A stretch of DNA of 64,000 bases from contig JAKLJL010000006.1 in assembly GCA_023151185.1 (NCBI GenBank), positions 1 to 64,000 on the forward strand. Direction: 5' to 3'. The notes under the pieces are model-generated. The model did not search any database. It was not told where the DNA came from and saw nothing but the letters and a program-made list of their open reading frames with translations. This document shows, piece by piece, positions 18,536 through 27,259 of the stretch. The DNA comes from Bacteroidota bacterium. GTDB lineage: Bacteria > Bacteroidota > JABWAT01. Both the position numbers and the translations under genes were made by a program. Position 1 is the stretch's first letter. Each line of letters starts with the position of its first letter.

Positions 18536-18863
18536 AATTACCTTCCTTCATCCTGCCCTCCCACTCACTCACCCGATAGGGTTTCTTCCGAAACTGATCG
18601 TACAAAAAAAATCAAGGACGAAATTTTTACGAAAAAGTTTCATTGATTTCAAGTGCCCTCTGAAATATGGAAGGGGTTTTCCTGTTCTTTGGTATCATTA
18701 AGTTTTACTTTTTATTGATGTCAAGGATATAAATTCTACTGAAAGTGCAGGATTTTAAAAGAAAAGGAGGTTAAAAGATTTAGGAGTGGGTTAGGTAATT
18801 GTTGCAAATGTAAGGCCAAACTTCAAATTAGTCATTATTGAGTAACAAAAAGCCAAACATGGA

Positions 18864-18880
18864 GAAAAATGCCATTTTTC
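18864..18880. repeat. 17-bp inverted repeat in intergenic region
   Basis: GAAAAATG-C-CATTTTTC is a perfect palindrome around one central base, about 40 bp upstream of the promoter candidate at 18918. It could be an operator for a dimeric regulator or a short hairpin. Its role is unknown. Confidence 0.4.
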
Positions 18881-18917
18881 CCCAAATGTACTTGATAAAG
18901 TTCTCTTTTCAGGTTAA

Positions 18918-18948
18918 TTTGACTCCGATTAACATTTGATTAAATCTT
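18918..18948 (+). promoter_or_regulatory. Promoter candidate for the surface-export operon
   Basis: TTTG at 18918-18921 and TAAATCTT at 18941-18948 are 19 bases apart, fitting the Bacteroidetes TTTG-N19-TAnnTTTG pattern except for two mismatches in the -7 box. The start would be near 18953, leaving a leader of about 30 bases that includes AAAGGAGG. Confidence 0.45.
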
Positions 18949-18982
18949 ATGTTGATAGATTCTAAAGCTCAAAGGAGGAACA

Positions 18983-19897
18983 ATGATTAGAAAATTAGTA
19001 CTACCCGCAGTTGCAACACTTGGAATTGCAGTTGCAGGTTGTGAGGAATACGAAGCACCTGAAATACCAAATTCAGGTCCTACGGTAACGGTTGACGGTA
19101 TAACTGCCGGAGCATCTGTTTCAGATTCAATAAAGCTGGAAATTACAGCTTCTGATGATAAATACACCAATTCTCTTGGAATTTTTCTTTATAATAAAGA
19201 TGAAGAAAATTCACTTGAATATGGGTATGGTTTTGCCAGAACGTCTATTAACAAACCTGAAGTTAAGTTGAATCATAAACTGTCAGTTTTGACAAAACGG
19301 GTGGTTGATGGAAATTATGATCTGGTTGTTGAATCAGTTGATGTTCAGGGTTTGTCTGACAAAAAAGTCTTTCCGATAACAGTTGCCGGCGGAGCTTCGA
19401 ATGTTGATACCATCACAACCTTTAAAATTGAAGTTTGGGATTCGTCAGCTCACAAGGCATTGTCACCGTTTTTCAGTATCAAAGACATGAAGCCCTATTC
19501 ACAGGCATCGTTAAGAAGTGCAACCAATCTTCCAAAGATTGACATTGTTCTTGCACGTATTAATGGTACTGCGAAGTTTTTCTCACAGGCAGAGGCAAAA
19601 AAAATCAATGCTGCTGAAAAATTTACTGCAAAAGATTCTCTTGGTACAAAGGAAGTCAGTTTTGTTCTGACTACTCTGACCCCCGCACAGGTTGGAGCGG
19701 TAAAGACCTCGACTGAGATCAGGAAAATTTATAACGACCAGATTGCATTGACTCCTGCAACTTCCGCTGTTGATGTTTCAGGCGGAAAAGTCTATGCATT
19801 AAAAACCGAAACCGGGGTCTATGCTTTACTTCATGTTGGCTTTATCAGCGGGACCAAATCCAAAATCACCGGATATTTCAAGAGATTTTATCCCTGA
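18983..19897 (+). CDS. Lipoprotein of unknown function (beta-sandwich type N-terminus)
   Basis: 304 residues. The N-terminus has a lipoprotein signal with lipobox VAGC (Cys20) followed by EEYEAPEIP, so it is an outer- or inner-membrane-anchored lipoprotein. Residues 30-135 look like an Ig-like domain often found in FCB lipoproteins (DSIKLEITASDD, DGNYDLVVESVDVQG). The C-terminal half is unrecognised. Strong ribosome site AAAGGAGG. First gene of a run with the TonB-receptor-like, T9SS-type and PorV-like genes, so it may be a surface partner of that export set. Confidence 0.7.
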   Translation: MIRKLVLPAVATLGIAVAGCEEYEAPEIPNSGPTVTVDGITAGASVSDSIKLEITASDDKYTNSLGIFLYNKDEENSLEYGYGFARTSINKPEVKLNHKLSVLTKRVVDGNYDLVVESVDVQGLSDKKVFPITVAGGASNVDTITTFKIEVWDSSAHKALSPFFSIKDMKPYSQASLRSATNLPKIDIVLARINGTAKFFSQAEAKKINAAEKFTAKDSLGTKEVSFVLTTLTPAQVGAVKTSTEIRKIYNDQIALTPATSAVDVSGGKVYALKTETGVYALLHVGFISGTKSKITGYFKRFYP

Positions 19898-19948
19898 GTC
19901 GGATTGGTTAGCTATCCAACAAAGAAAATTTAAACTGGAGGAAGAAAT

Positions 19949-22750
19949 ATGTTAAAAAAATTAGTGCTTCTGGGGTTAGCCGCTTTACTGGTTGCTCCTG
20001 TAGTAACGATGGCCGGAGTTACCGGTAAAATTACGGGCCGGGTTACTGATAAAAAGACCGGTCAGCCGCTTGAACTTGCCAATGTTGTTCTGCTTGGAAC
20101 TCAATATGGCGCCTCTACAAACCGAAATGGACAATACACAATTCTGGGTGTTCCTGCCGGTAAGTATGATATCAAGTTCGCCTATCTGGGTTACAGTGCT
20201 GTTACCGTAAAGGAAGTCATGGTTGCAGCAGACCTTACCAAAACCGTTGATATGGCATTAAGTGAGCTTGAAATTGAAGTTGGTGAAATCGTGGTTCAGG
20301 CAGAACGTCCCCTGTTTGAGAAGGGCGCAACCAACTCAGTAAAAGTTATTGACAGCGACCAGATTGCCAATCTGCCCACAAGAGGGATTGAAAACGTTGC
20401 CGCTCTTTCTGCAGGCGTTGCAAAAACTGATAACTCGGGCGGAGAAACCCGAAATGCAACACTGAATATCAGAGGTGGGCGTGGAAATGAAACTGCCTAC
20501 ATCATCGATGGGGTCATGGTAAACGACGCCGGGTCCGGTGGTGCATCCGGGCAGATTGCTCAAAGTGCCATTGATCAGATTTCTCTTCAGGTTGGGGGAT
20601 TTGATGCAAAGTACGGACAGGCAATGTCCGGGGTTGTTAATACAGTAACCAAAACCGGTTCTGACAAATATGCTGTGGGTGCCGAGGTGATTACCTCAGA
20701 ATTCACAGATAATTTTGGTTATAACCTTTACAGTTTAAATGCAAGCGGTCCGGTATATGGGATAAAAGATCTCAGTTTCTTTGGTTCTATTGAAAGAACC
20801 TGGGTTAAGGACTCCAACCCCCGTTTCCCGCAGGAGACTGCACGTAGAGATATGGAAGGTGCTATTAACAAGTACTCTGCAAAACTGAATTATAACTTTT
20901 CTTCCGGCCTCAGGTTTACGACCTCTTTCCATGGTTCTAACCGGCTTGACAGAAATTATATTCACACCTATTCCAAAAATAACTCGGCTCATAATCCCCG
21001 TGTAATGAATAATGAGTGGCTTTTAAATCAAAAGATCAGTTATACTCTTGATGAAACCACCTTTCTTTATCTGGATGTTCATATGAGATATAATGAAGCC
21101 AAGCGTGGTGATGGGGTTTGGTTTGACAACATTGATGCCTATGGGGATACTACTCTTGGTCTTCAATATTTAAGACAGCTTGCACAAACCCATCCTGCAC
21201 AAGGAGGGAATTATTCCCTGGATAATGGTGGTGTCTTCCATGAATTAAACAGAATTAATAACGGGTTTGTTTTAAGTGCATCCGATTATATTGGCGGTGC
21301 TCTTAATATAACGTCCCAATTGGAAAACCACATGATTGAAGCCGGTGCTGATTATAAAGTTTACACTTTCCGGACTTACGGACTTTCCCCTGTTGGCTAT
21401 GCCCTGGATAAGGATACCAAAAGCCCGACGCTTCGCTTTTATGAAAATTACGGACGTGCATACGGATACGATATTTATGGAAACAGAACTGATAATGGCG
21501 ATGGGGTAAATACCTTTAACCCACTTTATCCTGTTGAAGCATCCGGTTATATTATGGACAAAATCGAGTTGAAAGATCTTATCTTCAGCCTTGGGTTCCG
21601 GGTAGACTACTTCGCACCAAATGGAAAAATGGTGAAAGATGTCAACGATCCGCTTGGTTCCGAAAATAAAATGGACCCATCAGATTTAGTCGATCAGGAT
21701 GATTTCCTATATGTTTCTCCTCGTCTGGGGATTTCCTTCCCTGTAACAGAGAACATGAAATTTCATGCCCAATATGGTCGCTTTGTGGCCCGTGCTCCTT
21801 TGTTTGATATCTATGCTTTTGAGCCACGCCTCCGACTTTTGGAAAATGATGCCAAACTGGAAGCTAACAACGGGCATGTCAAACCAGAAAATACGATTCA
21901 ATATGAAGCTGGTGTCAATTATGCTTTTGCCAATGTTGCATCAACAGATATCACCTTCTTCTATAAGGAAGTCAGAGACCTGGTGAATGAGACGATATTC
22001 AGATCTCCAAAAGGTGATTATTATTCGACCAGCAATATTGACTTTGCGACTATCAAAGGAGCAAGTGTTTCCCTGAACACGAGGCGGTTTGCTGATTATC
22101 TGATGTTTTCTTCGAGCTATACCTACCAGATTGCTGAAGGAACAGGATCTTCATCCAATTCCAACTTTGTGGCTGCCTTCCGGTCAAATGTTATTCCGAG
22201 ACAGGTTAACCTGCTTGATTTTGATCAACGCCACACCTTCTCAGCAGGTATGGATGTCAGAACCAAGAAGGATGACGGGATGGAAATTGCCGGATTTAAA
22301 CCCTTTGCCAATCTGGGCGCAAACCTTGTTATGACCTTTAACAGCGGTCGTCCTTACACCCCTATTGAGGCTTATGATGTTTACAATGGCGGTGGTGCTC
22401 CAATTACTAAAACTGTAGGCACTGTTAACTCTGCGGTAGGTCCCAGCAGTTTCAGACTGGATGCCAAGATTGACAAATCATTTACGCTCGATTTTGGTGC
22501 TACTTCCGCAAAGCTGAATTTTTACGTTTGGGTGCTGAACCTGCTTAACAATGAGAACGCTATTACAGTTTACCGGGCTACTGGTAGTCCTGAGGACAGT
22601 GGTTTTCTGCAAACACCTACCGGCCAGGATGCAATTTTGCAAAATGCCAATCCTGAACTCTATCAAGCTGACTATAAGAAATGGGAAAAAGACCCAGAAA
22701 ATTATGGTGCAGCCCGGCAGATTCGTCTTGGTCTGAGACTGGACTGGTAA
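19949..22750 (+). CDS. TonB-dependent receptor-like outer membrane protein with carboxypeptidase-regulatory domain
   Basis: 933 residues. A signal peptide (about 1-22) is followed by a CarboxypepD_reg-like domain (about 25-110: GRVTDKKTGQPLELANVVL, GVPAGKYDIKFAYLGY), a plug domain (about 115-230: NIRGGRGNETAYIIDGVMVND) and a long beta-barrel ending in LGLRLDW, the aromatic end of outer-membrane proteins. FCB receptors of this form usually import polymers or chelates; the substrate is unknown. It sits 52 bases after the lipoprotein gene and 29 before the T9SS-type cargo gene, so it is probably co-transcribed. Confidence 0.88.
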   Translation: MLKKLVLLGLAALLVAPVVTMAGVTGKITGRVTDKKTGQPLELANVVLLGTQYGASTNRNGQYTILGVPAGKYDIKFAYLGYSAVTVKEVMVAADLTKTVDMALSELEIEVGEIVVQAERPLFEKGATNSVKVIDSDQIANLPTRGIENVAALSAGVAKTDNSGGETRNATLNIRGGRGNETAYIIDGVMVNDAGSGGASGQIAQSAIDQISLQVGGFDAKYGQAMSGVVNTVTKTGSDKYAVGAEVITSEFTDNFGYNLYSLNASGPVYGIKDLSFFGSIERTWVKDSNPRFPQETARRDMEGAINKYSAKLNYNFSSGLRFTTSFHGSNRLDRNYIHTYSKNNSAHNPRVMNNEWLLNQKISYTLDETTFLYLDVHMRYNEAKRGDGVWFDNIDAYGDTTLGLQYLRQLAQTHPAQGGNYSLDNGGVFHELNRINNGFVLSASDYIGGALNITSQLENHMIEAGADYKVYTFRTYGLSPVGYALDKDTKSPTLRFYENYGRAYGYDIYGNRTDNGDGVNTFNPLYPVEASGYIMDKIELKDLIFSLGFRVDYFAPNGKMVKDVNDPLGSENKMDPSDLVDQDDFLYVSPRLGISFPVTENMKFHAQYGRFVARAPLFDIYAFEPRLRLLENDAKLEANNGHVKPENTIQYEAGVNYAFANVASTDITFFYKEVRDLVNETIFRSPKGDYYSTSNIDFATIKGASVSLNTRRFADYLMFSSSYTYQIAEGTGSSSNSNFVAAFRSNVIPRQVNLLDFDQRHTFSAGMDVRTKKDDGMEIAGFKPFANLGANLVMTFNSGRPYTPIEAYDVYNGGGAPITKTVGTVNSAVGPSSFRLDAKIDKSFTLDFGATSAKLNFYVWVLNLLNNENAITVYRATGSPEDSGFLQTPTGQDAILQNANPELYQADYKKWEKDPENYGAARQIRLGLRLDW

Positions 22751-22779
22751 TCAGTAAATCTACATTTGAGGAGTAAACA

Positions 22780-25700
22780 ATGAATTCTAAATTTTTCAAT
22801 ATCAAGAAACTGCTGGGTTTTTTGCTGTTGATTCTTTTTGCGGTGTCTGCACTGGCAAATAAAGGATCTGAAGGCACATCCGGCAGTAAGAAACTTTCCA
22901 AAACAAACGCATACGTGAATTTTCAGTCACTGGATATCAACAATATCCTGATCTATTTTGAAAATTCCGGAAATATACAGGATCCGTCTGGAAACTGGTC
23001 AATCGAATTTCCTAAAGGATCCGGCAAACACCCGATTTTTGCTGCAGGGTTTGCCCTCAGCGGCTATATTGACGGGGATTTGAGTACTGCCTGGATGGCT
23101 TCTGCATCCCGGATCGAGGAATGGCAGCCAGGTCCAATTATTAACGGTCATCCGGATGATCCGAATAACAACCGGTACCGGGTTTACAAATATACCAAGG
23201 GCGACAGCCCGGCTGCGAACGGGGACATCGCCCAATGGCCGGTTGATCTGGGGGCTGAATACGACGACCTCAATAACAATGGTGTTTATGACCCGGCAAA
23301 TGGTGATAAACCGAGATTATTGGGAGATCAGATGGTTTGGTATGTCATTAATGATGGCATTGCACCCTCTGCCCGTCTGAGCGGCTCCAAACCAATGGGA
23401 ATCGAAGCTCAGGTAACTGCGTTTGCCTTCCAGCAGTCCAATGATCTTGGAAATGTGGCCTATGTTATTTACAAGTTCATCAACAAGGGAAGCAAAACAG
23501 TTGAAAACGCCATCTTTTCTGTTTGGTCGGATCCTGATCTTGGAGACGCCGAAGATGATTTGGTTGGCGTTGATTCTTCCAGATCACTTGCTTACTGCTG
23601 GAACGAGGGAAATAATGATAAAACCTACGGGGCAGCCCCTCCGTCCTCGGGTTATGACTTCTTTCTGGGACCCAAGGTATTTACCGGAAATCCTTCTGAT
23701 ACAGTAAAAATTCTGGGAAAACCGTATGTTGGCTATAAACAATTGGTTATGGACTCCTTCGTGAAATACGTCAGGGGTCGGGTTGATCTGCCAGATCCGG
23801 GTACGATTGACGAAGCCAGATACTATCAGGAAGGCTTGCGCTATGATGGCCGCCCATTTGAACCGTTAACCGAAGGTATCGGGGGTACTGCCAATGACAA
23901 TCCCAGAATTGTGCACCCGGGTTATCCTGAGTTTGCATCTGGCTGGAGAGACTCAAAAGGTCAGGACAGACGGATGATGATCAATACCAAACCCTTTACA
24001 CTTGCAGAAGGTGATACTCAGGTTATCGTTGTGGGGTATATGGTTGGTCAGGGATCTGATAATGCTCAATCCGTTGCTAAACTCAGAGTGGTGGATGATT
24101 TCGCCCAAAAGGTATTCAACGCAAACTTTAAAGTTGCCGGCCCTCCCCCTGCACCCAAAGTAGTGTCATCCAGAATTGATCATGAAGGAAACATCAATCT
24201 TACCTTCCTAACCCCGGAATCTTATAATGATGTTCAAACCGATGATCTTGGAAATAGAAAAGTTTTCAAGGGCTACAAGATTTATCAATACAGAACCGGA
24301 GAATATTCGGATGTTGTCGACGGGGTTGCCAATAAAAAATTACTCCTTCAGGTCGATAAATCAGATGGTTTCGATTTGATTTATCAAACTAGTCCGGATG
24401 GAATTACTGCAAGCCAGGTTTACCAGTCGAAAACCAAATTCTTAAAGGATACAGATTATACATCCCAAGATGGATATTATAACTTTACCCTTACCCGTGA
24501 TGCTTTTACAACGAACAGATTTATTGAAGGAGAGACCTATTATTTTGGCTTATCCTCCTTCAATGTCGAGGTTAATAAAATAAAGGCAATACGTGATTCC
24601 AAGGATTCAACTAAAATTCTGGGCTGGAAACACCCGGAAGAGCCAATAAATGAATCAGGGGAGTTCAAGTATTCTGTAATCTATAAAAATATGGTTACAG
24701 CTCCATTTTTTATTTCCGCAAATGACAGCAGCCAATTTGTTAAAAAGGATGCTGGAAATGGTACAGGATTAGTTTATGTAGATGTTATTACTCCTGATTC
24801 AGTAAAGGATAATGAAATTTACAAACTGGATTTTTATTACCTGTCCAAAGACAGCCTTGTTTGGCGGGTAAAAAATTCTGCAGGGGACACATTGCTGGAT
24901 AAACGAGCCTATTTTTCCAGCGCAATGACCAATCCAATTGTTGATGGACTTTCAATTCGTGTTGATGAACCTGTTCATAAAGTGAAATTAACCGAATATA
25001 ATAATCCATCGAACCCTGGAACGGCTTCCTGGGTTAGCCAAAAAGCATACCGGACGCTCACAGGAGCTGCTGTTCTGACTGAAAGCGCTGTAGCCCAAAA
25101 CGGTGGATTTATCAAACCAATCGAAGGATCGTCTCCGGTTGAATACACTAAAGTAATTTCAAAGCTGAAGTCTAATTTGGTACGGGATATTCAGATTGAA
25201 TTCACCAAGCAAAATCCTTCTCTGGCCTACAGATATCTGGCCGGCGTCAGTCAGGTTGCCCAAAATTTCACACCTCCAGCCTACCAACCTAAATCTCTGG
25301 TAAAAGGGGCTGCTGATTCAGCCGTATGGGCAGGATTCACAAAAGGAACGACTGATGCACCCAACACTGGACGTCTTAAAGCTACAAGAAAACCGGGTGT
25401 AGGAATTGTTTCTCTGCCATTCAGAGTATGGGACAAAACCGGAGGAACCCCCCGACAATTGAAAATCGGTATTCTTGAGTCATTTGCATTAGGGACTCAG
25501 GCTGATTTTGTAAATGGTAAATGGGACGGAAAAGCAGATGCAAAGGAAGTATTATTAATATCTTACGATGATTATGATGCCAACCTTGCCATGCCTGCAG
25601 ATTCAAACCATCTGGATACCTACATGACTTACCTGTTCAGAAATAATTCTGTAACCGGTAATTTTATGATTGCCTGGGAAGGAATCGGGGATACAACTGC

Positions 25701-26133
25701 TTTTGTTGAAGGATCTACCTTAACTCTTAAAACAACGGCATTTGGCCCTGAAGACAAATACACCTTATCTGGTTTCACCAGTGAAGCAACTTATTATGAA
25801 GAAAACAAAAAGTCATCCTTTGAGAAAATGACCATTTATCCTAACCCATACATGGGAGACAATTATCAGGAAGTTAGTTCAAATGAACGGTTTGTTTCCC
25901 TTCTTAATGTTCCACGCAAGGCCACAATCCGGGTTTATAACCTTGCCGGAGAGTTGGTCAGAAAACTTGAAAAGGATGATGCATCCTCCTTATTCCGCTG
26001 GGATTTGAAAAACTCTACAGGTTTATTTGTCGCATCCGGAGTTTACCTTATCCATATTGATGCACCGGGCGTTGGTTCAAAAGTTCTGAAATTCGCCCTG
26101 GTTCAACGTCAAGAACAAATCGGAATCTACTAA
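22780..26133 (+). CDS. Large secreted protein with T9SS-like C-terminal sorting domain
   Basis: 1117 residues with a Sec signal peptide (about 1-26, cleavage after SALA). Residues about 163-174 hold DDLNNNGVYDPA, a calcium-loop-like DxNxNG motif. The last ~100 residues begin KMTIYPNPYMGD (from 1016) and contain RVYNLAGELVRKLEKDD and GLFVASGVYLIHI, the T9SS type A / FlgD-like sorting-domain pattern, so the protein is likely exported to the surface or medium. The central region is unrecognised and has no enzymatic motif I can see. Flanked by receptor-like and PorV-like genes. Confidence 0.78.
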   Translation: MNSKFFNIKKLLGFLLLILFAVSALANKGSEGTSGSKKLSKTNAYVNFQSLDINNILIYFENSGNIQDPSGNWSIEFPKGSGKHPIFAAGFALSGYIDGDLSTAWMASASRIEEWQPGPIINGHPDDPNNNRYRVYKYTKGDSPAANGDIAQWPVDLGAEYDDLNNNGVYDPANGDKPRLLGDQMVWYVINDGIAPSARLSGSKPMGIEAQVTAFAFQQSNDLGNVAYVIYKFINKGSKTVENAIFSVWSDPDLGDAEDDLVGVDSSRSLAYCWNEGNNDKTYGAAPPSSGYDFFLGPKVFTGNPSDTVKILGKPYVGYKQLVMDSFVKYVRGRVDLPDPGTIDEARYYQEGLRYDGRPFEPLTEGIGGTANDNPRIVHPGYPEFASGWRDSKGQDRRMMINTKPFTLAEGDTQVIVVGYMVGQGSDNAQSVAKLRVVDDFAQKVFNANFKVAGPPPAPKVVSSRIDHEGNINLTFLTPESYNDVQTDDLGNRKVFKGYKIYQYRTGEYSDVVDGVANKKLLLQVDKSDGFDLIYQTSPDGITASQVYQSKTKFLKDTDYTSQDGYYNFTLTRDAFTTNRFIEGETYYFGLSSFNVEVNKIKAIRDSKDSTKILGWKHPEEPINESGEFKYSVIYKNMVTAPFFISANDSSQFVKKDAGNGTGLVYVDVITPDSVKDNEIYKLDFYYLSKDSLVWRVKNSAGDTLLDKRAYFSSAMTNPIVDGLSIRVDEPVHKVKLTEYNNPSNPGTASWVSQKAYRTLTGAAVLTESAVAQNGGFIKPIEGSSPVEYTKVISKLKSNLVRDIQIEFTKQNPSLAYRYLAGVSQVAQNFTPPAYQPKSLVKGAADSAVWAGFTKGTTDAPNTGRLKATRKPGVGIVSLPFRVWDKTGGTPRQLKIGILESFALGTQADFVNGKWDGKADAKEVLLISYDDYDANLAMPADSNHLDTYMTYLFRNNSVTGNFMIAWEGIGDTTAFVEGSTLTLKTTAFGPEDKYTLSGFTSEATYYEENKKSSFEKMTIYPNPYMGDNYQEVSSNERFVSLLNVPRKATIRVYNLAGELVRKLEKDDASSLFRWDLKNSTGLFVASGVYLIHIDAPGVGSKVLKFALVQRQEQIGIY

Positions 26134-26152
26134 GTTGCAGGAGACTTATACC

Positions 26153-27187
26153 ATGAAAAAAATAACAACATTCTCACTCATCCTGACACTGGTAGTTTCT
26201 ATTGCCAGTGTCAGTTTTGCTGGCAATAAAGCCAGAACCGGTACTGCCGGCGGAACTGAGGTATTGATTCCGGTAAGTGCTAAAAATCTTGCACTTTCCA
26301 ATTCCTTTACTTCCAGCCTGCAGGGGATTGATGGCGTTGCTATTAACCCTGCCTCAATTGGCCTGATGGCAAAAAATGAAGCCATTTTCAGCTCTTTAAA
26401 CTATGTTGCCGATATCAATTTATATTATTTCGCAGCAGGTTTAAATTTTGGAGATGCCGGGAATTTTGGATTTTCAATACGTTCTCTTGATTTTGGAAAA
26501 ATCGATAAGACAACGAATTCAAATCCGTATGGTACCGGGGAAACCTTTTCTCCAACTTTTGTTACACTGGGTGTTTCTTATGGACGCGAGTTAACCGAGA
26601 ATATTCAATTCGGTACAACGTTTAAATATGTTCATGAGAGTATCCTGAATGCAAAAGCTGGAGGTATTGGTCTGGATATTGGTTTTCAATATTCAGGATC
26701 TGGTATTTTGCCCGGGCTGAATTTTGGAATTGCTATCAAAAATCTTGGTCTGAATAAAATGAATTTTGATGGACAAAGTTTAGCCAATACTGAAGCAAGA
26801 ACAACAGGTGCACCAGCAAATGCTGCAAAGGAGAATTACAGGACTCCGACCGAGTATTTTGACCTTCCGTCCTCATTTGAATTCGGCTTGTCTTATGCGG
26901 TTGAACTTGATGACCTCCAATCGGTTACATTCGGAAGTAATTATATAAACAATAACCTCTCGAATGATGCCTACAATTTTGGTGGGGAATATAATTTCCA
27001 GGACATGCTGTTTCTTCGTGGTGGGTACAGTCATTTACCAACTGCTGTTGACCATCCGTTTGGAGCCACCTTTGGAGTTGGGTTAAAGTATAATGTCGGT
27101 TTTGATCTGACTCTGGATTATGCTTACCGTCAGGTTGAGTATTTTACGGATGCAAACCAACTGATTTCGGTTAAAATCGGTATTTGA
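26153..27187 (+). CDS. PorV/PorQ-family outer membrane protein
   Basis: 344 residues from the ATG at 26153, which is preceded by CAGGAGA; an in-frame TTG six codons upstream is less likely. Signal peptide (to about SFAG), then the family pattern GTEVLIPVSAKNLAL and GVAINPASIGLM, and repeated beta-strands typical of a FadL-like barrel. PorV shuttles type IX substrates to the cell surface. Its place just after a protein with a T9SS-type C-terminal domain suggests a dedicated pair. The exact paralogue (PorV, PorQ or other) cannot be told. Confidence 0.8.
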   Translation: MKKITTFSLILTLVVSIASVSFAGNKARTGTAGGTEVLIPVSAKNLALSNSFTSSLQGIDGVAINPASIGLMAKNEAIFSSLNYVADINLYYFAAGLNFGDAGNFGFSIRSLDFGKIDKTTNSNPYGTGETFSPTFVTLGVSYGRELTENIQFGTTFKYVHESILNAKAGGIGLDIGFQYSGSGILPGLNFGIAIKNLGLNKMNFDGQSLANTEARTTGAPANAAKENYRTPTEYFDLPSSFEFGLSYAVELDDLQSVTFGSNYINNNLSNDAYNFGGEYNFQDMLFLRGGYSHLPTAVDHPFGATFGVGLKYNVGFDLTLDYAYRQVEYFTDANQLISVKIGI

Positions 27188-27197
27188 TTTCTGAATT

Positions 27198-27225
27198 ACC
27201 GGGTGGGATGCTCTCACCCGGTTTT
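27198..27225 (+). terminator. Terminator after PorV-like gene
   Basis: ACCGGGTG and CACCCGGT form an 8-bp stem extendable to 10 bp with a G-T pair, 5-base loop, then TTTT and a pyrimidine-rich run. It ends the surface-export operon. An open frame starting inside this hairpin is not used: the following gene starts at 27260. Confidence 0.82.
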
Positions 27226-27259
27226 CCTGCCTTTTTCTGCAAAATCCTCTGAGTACGTT

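Larger units (their letters stand above)
18497..18982 (+). other. 486-bp intergenic region with hairpins and a promoter candidate
   Basis: No convincing ORF or tRNA is visible. It starts with a G/C-rich hairpin behind serA (18506-18535), has an inverted repeat at 18864-18880, and ends with a promoter candidate (18918-18948) and an AAAGGAGG ribosome site for the lipoprotein gene. The middle (18541-18860) is A/T-rich. A small RNA or an attenuator could be hidden here, but nothing specific is recognised. Confidence 0.6.

Noticed and set aside
27203-27259. Extended N-terminus of GWxTD protein 1
   Set aside because: The start lies inside a terminator hairpin, and the ATG at 27260 gives a clear signal peptide.
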